Origin: Coprobacillus sp. CAG:826
Lineage (GTDB): Bacteria > Bacillota_I > Bacilli_A > RFN20 > CAG-826
Assembly: GCA_000437235.1 (NCBI GenBank)
Contig: FR897040.1
Location: 1-44,200, forward strand
Length of the DNA stretch: 44,200 nucleotides
Direction: 5' to 3'
Below, piece after piece: positions 8,410 through 17,628 of this stretch. A model generated the notes under the pieces. That model was not told the origin of the DNA, searched no databases, and saw nothing but the letters and a program-made list of their open reading frames with translations. The first letter of the stretch is position 1. The number at the start of each line of letters is the position of its first letter. Position numbers and translations under genes: made by a program.

Positions 8410-10182
8410 ATGAGAAATGAATATCCAAGACCTGATTTTGTTCGAGATTCCTTTATCTCTTTATGCGATACTTGGGACTTTGATTTTGATGATCAAAATG
8501 TAGGTCATAAGAAAAAATGGTTCAGTCACCATGCTTTTAGTAAAAAAATTGAAGTGCCTTTCTCTTTTGAAACGGAATTAAGTGGGATTCATGATGTAAC
8601 CTATCATGATCACGTTTGGTATCATAAGCATCTTGAAGAAATAACTTTAAAGAAAGATGAAAGATTAATACTTCATTTTGAGGGTGTTGATTATTTTTGT
8701 GAAGTTTATGTCAATGGATGTTTTGTTAAATCCCATTATGGCTCCAATGGAAGCTTCAAGATGGATATCACAAAATATCTAAAAAAAGAAAATGACATTG
8801 TTGTTTATTGCTTTGATCCTTCTAAAGATCGTTCAATTCCTAGAGGTAAACAAGATTGGGAACCTTTAGGACATGCGATTTGGTATACAAGAACCACAGG
8901 CATTTATAAACCAGTTTGGTTACAAGTGGTGAATGAAAAACATATTGATGATTTCTATATTCAAACGAAATTAGATAAATATCAAGTTTCTGTTGATTTA
9001 GAAGCCACTACTGATTGTGGAGCAGTTGAATTTATTGTCCGTGATCAAAGTATGGAAAAAGCATATCGCTTTGAATTACAAGGTAAAAAAGCAATTTATT
9101 CGTTCAATTTACCCAATGATTTTGTCAACGATCGAATTTGGACTTTAGTGCGTCCTTTCCTCTTTGATTTTAAAATTCGCTTATATGATGAAAAAAATGA
9201 ATTAAAAGATGAAGTACGTTCTTATTTAGGCATTCGAGAAGTGACAACAAAAGATGGATATGTGCTATTAAATAACGAACCTATCTATCAAAAACTCGTA
9301 TTAAATCAAGGCTATTATCCTCGCGGTGTCTTAACTGCACCTACCATTCAAGATATGGAAAATGACATTGATTACATGATGCAAATGGGCTTTAATGGAT
9401 GCCGTATTCATCAAAAGACCGAAGATCCTTATTTCTTATATTTATGTGATAAAAAAGGATTCTTAATTTGGCAAGAATGTGCTTCTAATTATGGCTTTAA
9501 TTCTTATAGCCAACGGCGGATGTTAAATGAATGGATGGATATTGTAAAGAACAATTACAATCATCCTTCGATTATATGCTATACACCTTTAAATGAATCT
9601 TGGGGTGTAGAAGGCATTCCTTATGATAAAGAAATTCAAGCATTTGCAATGTCTCTTTATTACATGATTCATTCGTTAGATTCTTCACGTTTAGTGATTT
9701 CAAACGATGGTTGGGAACATTGTAAAACAGACTTGCTTACCATCCATAATTACAATCATGGTGGTAAAGATGAAAAAGAAAAATATCTTCGCTTTGTTAG
9801 AGATTTATCTTCAAGAGAAGAGATTACAAAATTTGAAATGATCAATCGCTTCATTGTGAATCCGGGTTTCAAAGATGAAGGACAACCTATTATTCTTTCT
9901 GAATTTGGTGGAGTTGCCTTTAAAAAAGATACCGGAGGAAAAGCTTGGGGTTATACCACAAGTAGCAGTGAAGAAGAATATGAGGCAGATCTAAGAAGAA
10001 TCTATGCCGCTATTCAAAAATCAAGTTGTATACAAGGAATTTGTTATACACAATTAACAGACGTAGAACAAGAGGTCAATGGTTTAATGACCTTTGATCG
10101 TAAATTTAAAATTGATCCATCATTAATTAAGGAAATGAATGATAGCTTAGAAGTTGATGGTTATAAAAAGGAAAGTAGATAA
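8410..10182 (+). CDS. Cytosolic GH2-family glycoside hydrolase
   Basis: This encodes 590 residues with no signal peptide. The GH2 layout is visible: sugar-binding jelly-roll domain (about 1-180, with ILHFEGVDYFCEVYVNG), Ig-like sandwich (about 180-275) and TIM barrel (about 280-580). The acid/base Glu396 is in the motif LNESWG and the nucleophile Glu498 is in ILSEFGG. GH2 includes beta-galactosidases, beta-glucuronidases, beta-mannosidases and some arabinosidases, and specificity cannot be told here. I chose ATG 8410 because AGGTG (8399-8403) lies at proper spacing; GTG 8401 would add three residues but overlaps that ribosome site. It is inside the ABC operon, so it likely splits imported oligosaccharides. 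A relative is at 41593-43269. Confidence 0.9.
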   Translation: MRNEYPRPDFVRDSFISLCDTWDFDFDDQNVGHKKKWFSHHAFSKKIEVPFSFETELSGIHDVTYHDHVWYHKHLEEITLKKDERLILHFEGVDYFCEVYVNGCFVKSHYGSNGSFKMDITKYLKKENDIVVYCFDPSKDRSIPRGKQDWEPLGHAIWYTRTTGIYKPVWLQVVNEKHIDDFYIQTKLDKYQVSVDLEATTDCGAVEFIVRDQSMEKAYRFELQGKKAIYSFNLPNDFVNDRIWTLVRPFLFDFKIRLYDEKNELKDEVRSYLGIREVTTKDGYVLLNNEPIYQKLVLNQGYYPRGVLTAPTIQDMENDIDYMMQMGFNGCRIHQKTEDPYFLYLCDKKGFLIWQECASNYGFNSYSQRRMLNEWMDIVKNNYNHPSIICYTPLNESWGVEGIPYDKEIQAFAMSLYYMIHSLDSSRLVISNDGWEHCKTDLLTIHNYNHGGKDEKEKYLRFVRDLSSREEITKFEMINRFIVNPGFKDEGQPIILSEFGGVAFKKDTGGKAWGYTTSSSEEEYEADLRRIYAAIQKSSCIQGICYTQLTDVEQEVNGLMTFDRKFKIDPSLIKEMNDSLEVDGYKKESR

Positions 10183-10194
10183 GGAGGAAACAAA

Positions 10195-12594
10195 ATGGAA
10201 AAAGAAGAAAAAGCAGGCTATGAGCCAATTGATGGAAGCACAGTTGTTCCAGAAAAAGAGGCAAAGAAAATACTCAAAGAACATGGTAACCTTGTGAGTA
10301 ATGGTGATGTAGAAGCCTTTGTTACCTTAAAAGACATTAACAAAATTTATCCTAATGGGATCCAAGCGGTTTATGACTTTAATATTGATATTAAAGAACA
10401 TGATTTTATCGTTTTAGTTGGACCATCTGGATGTGGAAAATCAACCACTTTAAGAATGATTGCCGGCTTAGAAGACATTACAAGCGGTTATCTTTATATT
10501 AATAAAATTTTATCCAACTACCTTCCTAGTAAAGACCGTGATATTTCCATGGTTTTCCAAAGCTATGCATTATATCCACAAATGACTGTTTATGATAACA
10601 TTGCTTTCCCACTTCGGGTACGTAAATATCGTAAACCCAAAACAAATAAGACTTTAGTAGCATGGAACGATATTTTACACATAATTGAGAATCCTAGTGA
10701 AGTCGCTAGCGCTTTTGAAGATTCCAAAGACAAAGGATTGAATTACACTACGCGTAAAGGTTATATTAGCACTCGTTTACATATTTGTGATGGTGCATCT
10801 GAAATCCTTTTAAAGTATCCTATTATCAATGCAGAATCTTTTAGTGCAATAGTTGAAAATGGTGTTACTTTAAAAGACAAAATCAAAAATGATGCACTTC
10901 AAACCATAGCGCAAGAAAAAGAAAAAACGCTTGCGGAAGGCTTTAAATTAGATGATGAATATCGTTATCTCGATGAAAATGGAAATCTTATTTACCAAGA
11001 AGAAAGATTAACTAGCGAAGAAATTCGTAATAAAGTATTTGAAGCCGCTCGTATTTTGGACTTAGGACCTTATTTAGATCGTCGTCCTAAGGAATTATCT
11101 GGTGGACAAATGCAACGTGTTGCTTTAGGTAGAGCTATCGTTAGAAACGCTAAATTATTCTTAATGGATGAACCATTAAGTAACTTAGACGCCAAATTAA
11201 GAGTACAAATGCGTAGTGAAATTGTTCGTATCCATGAACAAATTGGCGCAACAACGATTTACGTTACCCATGACCAAACCGAAGCTATGACTATGGCTAC
11301 TAAAATTGCGGTTATGTCTAAAGGTTGGGTTCAACAAATTGGTGAGCCACAAGAAATTTATTCGCATCCAAAAAATATTTTCGTTGCTACCTTCATTGGC
11401 TCTCCAGCTATGAATATTGTTAAAGCAACCTACAAGAAAGGCACATTAGTGCTACCAGACGGATATCAAATTAAATTAGGTAAGGAATTTGTAGAAAAAC
11501 ATGATCGTTTCTATCAAGCTAAGTTAGAAGATATGCAAAGAATGCTTGACTTACCTGACTTTAAAAAAATGCATGCTTTAAAGATTTTAGACGAGGTATA
11601 TCATACCAACGATTACTTTGAAATTGATCATTTTGAAAAAGTAATTCGTCAGCTTTTAGATGGCTTAAAACGTGTTCCTTCGGATTATACACAACAAATG
11701 AGCAATCTTTTACTTCCATTTGTAACGGATAAAAAAGATATGTTGAAGCGTGAACTTGAATACGTTAAAAAAGTGAATAACATTGCAAAGATGAAAGAAA
11801 TTCTTGAAGTAACTATGACAATTGAAGATGAACATGGTAAAAATGCATGTGTTCTTTTAAATAACTTTATACAAAAAGCAGAACAAGAATTAGCTTCTTT
11901 TGCAGGGGACAAAACAACAGAAACATTTAAAGAATATCAAGAAACCATTCAAAAAGCGATTGCTTTAACGAAGGAAAATGTCGAAAAGGGAGCTGAAGCG
12001 ATTATTCATTCATTAACACGCATTGATGGTGAAAAAGTTTTATCCAAGAACGTTAAATCAGAATGGATGAGTTCCGTACGCCGTGAACTCTTAACCTTTG
12101 AAAAGATTGCTTCCGAAGATATTGGAAAACTCCATAATGCGCAAGCATTCTCGGATCAAGAAGAAAAGCAAGAAGAAACGCTTTATTATCAAAAGAAAAA
12201 AGGCAAAACGAAATCAAAAGGAATCAAAGTCAATCTCAATTCTGTTGATGTAGCTTTTGTTAACAATCTTTATGATGTGGCGTTAAATCTCTTGCATCAA
12301 TTTGAACAAGCGTTAACGGGTGAACATCCAGTCAAAATGGGTATTCGTCCAGAACACATTCATTTGGATGAAGAATACGCCAATCCAAAGAAGACCAAAG
12401 CATTCACAGTTGAATCAGGTGTTGTTGAATTAATGGGTAGTGAACTCTTAGTGCACACTCCATGGAATGGCACCGATTTAATTGCTAAAATTGCTACAGG
12501 TACTTTAGTGAAACCTCATACCGAAATTCAATTAACTTTCAATGGCGATAAAGTACTCGTCTTCGATCTCGGTAGTGGAGACACCATTCGATAA
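10195..12594 (+). CDS. Oversized MsmK/UgpC-type sugar ABC ATPase with two large insertions
   Basis: This encodes 799 residues; ordinary MsmK/MalK proteins have about 370. All ATPase motifs are intact: Walker A GPSGCGKST (76-84), Q-loop Gln122, signature LSGGQ (301-305), Walker B LFLMDE (321-326) and switch His359 in THDQ. The TOBE region is marked by GSPAMN (402-407) and GIRPEH (716-721). The Q-loop to signature distance is 179 residues against about 53 in MalK, implying an insert of about 125 residues in the helical subdomain (roughly 145-270). Between GSPAMN and GIRPEH there are about 314 residues against about 45, implying a second, charged helical insert of about 270 (roughly 425-705). 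There is also an N-terminal extension of about 40. It energises the importer in this operon. I recall longer MsmK/UgpC proteins in mycoplasmas, a possible kinship. Confidence 0.9.
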   Translation: MEKEEKAGYEPIDGSTVVPEKEAKKILKEHGNLVSNGDVEAFVTLKDINKIYPNGIQAVYDFNIDIKEHDFIVLVGPSGCGKSTTLRMIAGLEDITSGYLYINKILSNYLPSKDRDISMVFQSYALYPQMTVYDNIAFPLRVRKYRKPKTNKTLVAWNDILHIIENPSEVASAFEDSKDKGLNYTTRKGYISTRLHICDGASEILLKYPIINAESFSAIVENGVTLKDKIKNDALQTIAQEKEKTLAEGFKLDDEYRYLDENGNLIYQEERLTSEEIRNKVFEAARILDLGPYLDRRPKELSGGQMQRVALGRAIVRNAKLFLMDEPLSNLDAKLRVQMRSEIVRIHEQIGATTIYVTHDQTEAMTMATKIAVMSKGWVQQIGEPQEIYSHPKNIFVATFIGSPAMNIVKATYKKGTLVLPDGYQIKLGKEFVEKHDRFYQAKLEDMQRMLDLPDFKKMHALKILDEVYHTNDYFEIDHFEKVIRQLLDGLKRVPSDYTQQMSNLLLPFVTDKKDMLKRELEYVKKVNNIAKMKEILEVTMTIEDEHGKNACVLLNNFIQKAEQELASFAGDKTTETFKEYQETIQKAIALTKENVEKGAEAIIHSLTRIDGEKVLSKNVKSEWMSSVRRELLTFEKIASEDIGKLHNAQAFSDQEEKQEETLYYQKKKGKTKSKGIKVNLNSVDVAFVNNLYDVALNLLHQFEQALTGEHPVKMGIRPEHIHLDEEYANPKKTKAFTVESGVVELMGSELLVHTPWNGTDLIAKIATGTLVKPHTEIQLTFNGDKVLVFDLGSGDTIR

Positions 12595-12596
12595 TT

Positions 12597-14720
12597 ATGA
12601 AAAAGGGCATTCAATTTTATAAAAATATTATGAACCGAAAAGGAAATGGCGGCGTTAAAGAAGGCGCCGCTGATCCTTTCATCTATAAATTTAATGGCTA
12701 TTATTATTTAATTTGCACAAAGGAAAAAGGACTTGTGCTACAAAAATCTTTGGATTTAATTCATTGGGAATACGTTCATGGAGATGGAATTGTAGCAGAA
12801 GACGAATATTTAAAATATGCTTTTGCGCCAGAACTTTCCTATGATAATGGCTATTTTTATATTGTCAGTTCTCCTTCGGGAAATGGACATCGCTTTTATC
12901 GTTCAACTTCTTTAGAAGGTCCTTATGAAGCATGGCATGGGAATGTTCAAGAACTCATCGATGGAAGTTTCTTTAAAGATTCGGATGAAAAACGATATTT
13001 TCTAAGAGCCAGTGAATCAGGAATTACGATAAAAAGATTTAAAGAAACTGAAGAAAAAACAGATTTTGATCTATTTGATGGATATTATAACTTTGATGAA
13101 TCATCCATTGGAAACTGGACAGAAGGCCCTTATTTATTAAAACGATATGGTATTTATTATTTAACTTATACGGGTACGCATTTTTTAAGTAATGCTTATC
13201 GTGTGGATTATTCAAGTGGAAAGAAATTATGTAGAGATGGTTTAAAGTTTCAGGACACTTTATTAATTTCTACCACGGAACAATTTTATGGCTTAGGACA
13301 TTCTATGACCTTCTTAGGCCCTGATTTAGATAGTTATTATTTGGCATATCATAACATGATGCCCAATGGGAATCGTTATTTAAACATTACAAGATTAATG
13401 TTTGATTCTTATGGACAAATGTTATGTAATGGCATTTCTATTGAAAGAAACATTCAATGGGAGCGCGCTTATTTTGAAGAAAGAATTCAATCTCCTAATT
13501 ATCTTTCATTAGAAAGAATGGCAAACCAAAGATTCTCTAGTGAATATAATTTTTTAGGAAAAGATGTACAATTAATTATTTCTTATGAAAATGAAGAAGA
13601 TTATCAATATCTTCAAATGTTTGAAGATCATATTGATGTAATAAAAAAAGAAAGTGATAAAGAGAATGTCATTTTCTCACAAAAATTAAATAAGACATAC
13701 AGATTAGACGTATTTCATTCCATTCGTCTTCAATACGCTAAAGGGAGATTAACCATTTACCTTGATGATATGGAAATCGCTTTGAAAAAGAAAGTTAAAA
13801 TTGAAGAAGGAAAAATAGGCTTTTATAACAATCAATTAGGTGATGCTTATTTAGCTTATTCTATTCATGCTTATGGTAGTAGTGATCAAGAAACGATGAA
13901 AAAAGAGAATTTCTTCCTCGCTAATACATTGAAAAAGAAAAAAGGTTATGAAACTACCTTATTAGTGGATAATTCTCTAGATTATGATGTATTTCTTTCA
14001 AGTGAAAAAGAACAAACGCTTCAATTGCAAATTGATCAACAAAAGTTCTCGATTGATTTACATAAAGGAAAGAACTACATATCTACTGTGTTTTTAAAGA
14101 AAGGGAAACATCGCATTTCCTTCTTTAACATTCAACCAACCAAAGAAATTTTTACGATTAAAGAGCATGATTACCCAGTAGCGGTCTTGAAGCATGATCG
14201 GTTCTTAAAACAGGCAGATATCTACTATCGCTATCTTCCTATGGAAAATGGATTTTATTTTGAAAACGATCGAAATGCAATTTTAACGAAAGAAAATTAT
14301 TTATTCTATGAATTAGAAGCACAAATTACTTTAGTGGGTAATCCGACAAAAACGGATCGTTTTATTGGCTTAGTGAGCGATGTATCTCATTATGGAAAAA
14401 CTAATGAATTCGAAAATGCTTATTCTTTCATGGGCTGGATGTTTGTGCTCAATCACAATGAATTCCAGATTATTGATACAAACTACGATCATAGCAAAGT
14501 CGTTTGGAAAAAGAAGAAGCCAAAAGAAGATATCTTTATTCTAAAAATTCGTAAAGAAGAAAAGAAATTATTATTTTATCTCAACGAACAACTAGTATAT
14601 GAAACAGAAGATATCTTCCGTCATTTACCAGGACAACTTGGCATGATGAATAACCACGCTAGTGGTATATTTAGAAATTATCATTTCATCAACTTAGAAA
14701 TTAAGGAGGGCGCACGATGA
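12597..14720 (+). CDS. Cytosolic GH43-family glycosidase with two beta-sandwich domains
   Basis: This encodes 707 residues and no signal peptide. The five-bladed propeller of GH43 occupies about 15-300. The catalytic triad is base Asp26 (GAADPF), pKa modulator Asp122 (IDGSFF) and acid Glu176 (NWTEGPY), with the conserved GLGHS segment later. The rest (about 310-707) contains two LamG-like sandwich segments around a middle beta-rich, CBM6-like stretch. The family removes alpha-L-arabinofuranose or beta-D-xylose. The lipoprotein at 17629-20115 has the same domain order, so these two are an inside/outside pair. The start lies 2 nt after the ATPase stop, without a clear ribosome site, so translation is probably coupled. 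Its own stop overlaps the next start (ATGA). Confidence 0.87.
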   Translation: MKKGIQFYKNIMNRKGNGGVKEGAADPFIYKFNGYYYLICTKEKGLVLQKSLDLIHWEYVHGDGIVAEDEYLKYAFAPELSYDNGYFYIVSSPSGNGHRFYRSTSLEGPYEAWHGNVQELIDGSFFKDSDEKRYFLRASESGITIKRFKETEEKTDFDLFDGYYNFDESSIGNWTEGPYLLKRYGIYYLTYTGTHFLSNAYRVDYSSGKKLCRDGLKFQDTLLISTTEQFYGLGHSMTFLGPDLDSYYLAYHNMMPNGNRYLNITRLMFDSYGQMLCNGISIERNIQWERAYFEERIQSPNYLSLERMANQRFSSEYNFLGKDVQLIISYENEEDYQYLQMFEDHIDVIKKESDKENVIFSQKLNKTYRLDVFHSIRLQYAKGRLTIYLDDMEIALKKKVKIEEGKIGFYNNQLGDAYLAYSIHAYGSSDQETMKKENFFLANTLKKKKGYETTLLVDNSLDYDVFLSSEKEQTLQLQIDQQKFSIDLHKGKNYISTVFLKKGKHRISFFNIQPTKEIFTIKEHDYPVAVLKHDRFLKQADIYYRYLPMENGFYFENDRNAILTKENYLFYELEAQITLVGNPTKTDRFIGLVSDVSHYGKTNEFENAYSFMGWMFVLNHNEFQIIDTNYDHSKVVWKKKKPKEDIFILKIRKEEKKLLFYLNEQLVYETEDIFRHLPGQLGMMNNHASGIFRNYHFINLEIKEGAR

Positions 14721-15901
14721 AAAAAAGTAAACTATTATTTGGATGTTTAGCTTGTTTAGCAACACTTCTAGTTAGTTGTGGTCAAGGAGAAAAGCCAACG
14801 CCAAAACCAACTACAGTCGTTCCAACAACGGAACCTGTAAATTATGATAATGGAATTTATCAAAATCCTGTGGATGTTTCTTATAGTGGAGGATCTGAAT
14901 ATAAAAATGGAGTTGCCGATCCTTCAATCGTAAAAGGCGATGATGGCTATCTTTATGTGTTCTCTACAGGTGGCCTTGTATTAAAAAGTGAAGACGGCTG
15001 TAATTTTGAAGTTGTAACTACAAATATCATTGATATTCCAGACTGGTATAAAGACGTTTATCCTGATGACTCTGCTGTTGGATTTGGTATTTGGGCACCG
15101 GATGTTATTAAAATTGGTGATACATGGATTTATTACTATTCTTTGAGTGGATGGGGAAAATGCTGTGGTGTTGGTTACGCTACAAGTGATAATATCGCAG
15201 GACCTTATGAAGACCAAGGAAAATTATTTGATCTAAATGAAATAGGTATTCAAAACTGTATTGATCCACAAGTCATCATCGACGATGATGGCCGTGTCTA
15301 TATGGCTGTTGGTTCCTTCCAAGGTTTATATTTATTAGAATTAACCGAAGACGGAATGGGCTTATATAATGGTGTAGAATACCAAAATAGAAATAAAGTG
15401 TTAATTGCTGGCCGCGCAGGTGGCTGGGACGGCGCCACATATGAAGGTAGCTATATTATCAAGGAAGGAGATACCTATTATTACTTTGGTAGTGCGGGTA
15501 CATGTTGTGAAGGCGGAAATTCATCCTATCGTGTTTATGTAGGAAAAAGCGACAATATCGCCGGACCCTATGTGGATTCAGAAGGAAGAAAATTAACTGC
15601 TTCAGGCTCTGGAGTAACCTATGGTGAACTCGTTGTTTGGGCAGGTATGAGTAGCGATAAAAAAGTAGCAGGTCCTGGACATAATAGCGTTTATAGAGAT
15701 GATAAAGGCGATCTTTGGCTTTATTACCATTCTTATTGTGAAGAGGATAATTACCGCACAAGACACTTATTTATGGATAAATTAAGTTGGGATGATAATG
15801 ATTTCCCATATGTCTCTTATATTGATCCAGATACCGATGAAGAGATTAAGTATAAACCATCTTACGAAATTGAAATAGACGGACCAAGTTTTGCCTATTA
15901 A
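14717..15901 (+). CDS. Exported GH43-family lipoprotein, arabinanase/arabinosidase-like
   Basis: This encodes 394 residues. The signal peptide ends LVSC (Cys21), followed by a Pro/Thr linker, so the enzyme is displayed on the outer face of the membrane. The GH43 triad is Asp68 (GVADPS), Asp183 (CIDPQV) and Glu243 (TYEGSY); GPGHNS near the C-terminus is another family hallmark. A single catalytic domain without added modules is typical of endo-arabinanase or arabinofuranosidase subfamilies, though the linkage cannot be read. Two Cys-Cys pairs (WGKCCG and GTCCEG) are unusual in this family and might form disulfides. The start overlaps the previous stop as ATGA, behind AAGGAGG. Confidence 0.88.
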   Translation: MKKSKLLFGCLACLATLLVSCGQGEKPTPKPTTVVPTTEPVNYDNGIYQNPVDVSYSGGSEYKNGVADPSIVKGDDGYLYVFSTGGLVLKSEDGCNFEVVTTNIIDIPDWYKDVYPDDSAVGFGIWAPDVIKIGDTWIYYYSLSGWGKCCGVGYATSDNIAGPYEDQGKLFDLNEIGIQNCIDPQVIIDDDGRVYMAVGSFQGLYLLELTEDGMGLYNGVEYQNRNKVLIAGRAGGWDGATYEGSYIIKEGDTYYYFGSAGTCCEGGNSSYRVYVGKSDNIAGPYVDSEGRKLTASGSGVTYGELVVWAGMSSDKKVAGPGHNSVYRDDKGDLWLYYHSYCEEDNYRTRHLFMDKLSWDDNDFPYVSYIDPDTDEEIKYKPSYEIEIDGPSFAY

Positions 15902-15915
15902 AAGGAGTAAAAAAA

Positions 15916-17610
15916 ATGAAAAAAAGAAAAATAATTAGTGCTTCTTTGCTTTTAGTTTTATTAGTGGGATGTGGTGTACAAAACACATCTAATTCTAATG
16001 GAAGTAAAGAAGTTGCTTTAGCTGATCAAGAGAAACCAACCAGTACTAATTTAGAATATGATGATTATAATTTAGGGATTAAGGCTGATTTTGATACATC
16101 TAAATGGTATCGTAATGACTTAAAAAGTATGCCTTTACCCGATCCGGATGTTATTGAAGTTGGAGATACCTATTATATTTATGGAACCACTGATCGTACC
16201 GGATCAAAAACTTTTGATTGTTACGAAACGGAAGATTTTAACACATTTAAGATTCATATGAATATTGAAGAAACGCCAAGTGATTATTGGGGAACAAAAA
16301 CGATGTTTGCTCCAGAAGTCTATTACTATAATAATCTTTATTGGCTCTATTATAGTGATAATTCCAAAGAAACTGGGCTTCGTTATATTAACGTTATGAC
16401 CTCCGAATCTCCATCAGGTCCATTTAAACCTTATAAAGGTAAAAATGCACACAATGAAGATGTAGATGCTTCAAAGGAACCTCTTTTCCGCCACAATGAT
16501 TCTTTAGCGTTAAGCGCTTTAGACCAAACATTATTATTCGATGATGATGGCAGCATTTACATGTATTATTCCATTTATGATACAGGAATTATGCAATATA
16601 TTATTGGTGTTGAAATGTTAGATCCTGTGACTGCCGATTGGGATACATATAAAATCTTAATTCGTCCTGGAGAATTAACACCAAAGACAACCAATTCTAA
16701 CATGCTTATTTGGGAAGCTTATTCTGGATTTAAAGTTGCAGAAGGCCCTTATATGTTAAAATCTCCTAATGGTTTATATTATTTAACTTACTCGGTCAAC
16801 CATTATGATGATCGTTATTATACGGTTTGTTATGCTTATTCCGATGAACCTTTAGGCGATTACACAAAACCATATGATAAAGACGGAAACTGGACCAATT
16901 TACTATTCGGTTATGCTGGTGGTATGGCACACACAACTGTATTTGATCAATGGGATGGATTTATGTCGGGTACGGGTCACCATTGTTTCTTTAAATCAGG
17001 TGATCAATGGATGATTGGATATCATGCGCATAAAGACCGTCATGGTAAAGTTGACGCAAACGATGGATTTGCTGGAAGAATGTTCGCTATGGACTACCTT
17101 TATTTTGATGAAAACGGAGTTCCATACACAGAAGGACCTACTTATTCAGTACAACCTTTACCTTCTAAAATTAGTGGTTATTCAAATATTGCTTTAGGAG
17201 CAACGGTGAAATCAACTAATGTCGATAACCCAGAAAGAATTAATGATAACTTTATTGTTGAACACTATAATTTACCACAAGAACAAAATAAGGAAGTTAC
17301 TTTAAAACCAGGTCGTTCCTACATCGAAATTGATTTTGGTAAAGATTTTCATATTGGAGGCATTAGCATTTATAACTCAGCTTTCTATGATTATTATTTA
17401 AGCGAAATTGAATTTATTAACTTCTTTAATGGAAATGCGATATTAGATGCTTCTTTCCCAACTAGTTATGTAAATAATGAATACGAATTTGTATTCCCAA
17501 CGAGTGCATTTGTTTTTGATTTCCAAGATATTATAGCGTCTAGAGTAGTGATTGGTTTTAATACCAATACGGAAGCGCGCTTAAATGAAATTAAAGTATT
17601 CGGATACTAG
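15916..17610 (+). CDS. Exported GH43-family lipoprotein with C-terminal discoidin-like domain
   Basis: This encodes 564 residues. The lipobox is LVGC (Cys19). The GH43 triad is Asp76 (LPDPDV), Asp203 (ALDQTL) and Glu276 (AEGPYM), in a propeller spanning about 60-420. The C-terminal part (about 425-564) begins SGYSNIALGATVKS and ends RLNEIKVFGY, the usual edges of an F5/8-type (discoidin, CBM32-like) sugar-binding domain. It should therefore bind its polymer and release arabinose or xylose units at the surface. It sits 14 nt after the previous lipoprotein, behind AAGGAG. The propeller is distinct from that at 14717-15901, so the two probably cut different linkages. Confidence 0.87.
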   Translation: MKKRKIISASLLLVLLVGCGVQNTSNSNGSKEVALADQEKPTSTNLEYDDYNLGIKADFDTSKWYRNDLKSMPLPDPDVIEVGDTYYIYGTTDRTGSKTFDCYETEDFNTFKIHMNIEETPSDYWGTKTMFAPEVYYYNNLYWLYYSDNSKETGLRYINVMTSESPSGPFKPYKGKNAHNEDVDASKEPLFRHNDSLALSALDQTLLFDDDGSIYMYYSIYDTGIMQYIIGVEMLDPVTADWDTYKILIRPGELTPKTTNSNMLIWEAYSGFKVAEGPYMLKSPNGLYYLTYSVNHYDDRYYTVCYAYSDEPLGDYTKPYDKDGNWTNLLFGYAGGMAHTTVFDQWDGFMSGTGHHCFFKSGDQWMIGYHAHKDRHGKVDANDGFAGRMFAMDYLYFDENGVPYTEGPTYSVQPLPSKISGYSNIALGATVKSTNVDNPERINDNFIVEHYNLPQEQNKEVTLKPGRSYIEIDFGKDFHIGGISIYNSAFYDYYLSEIEFINFFNGNAILDASFPTSYVNNEYEFVFPTSAFVFDFQDIIASRVVIGFNTNTEARLNEIKVFGY

Positions 17611-17628
17611 AATAGGAGGATTAATTAG

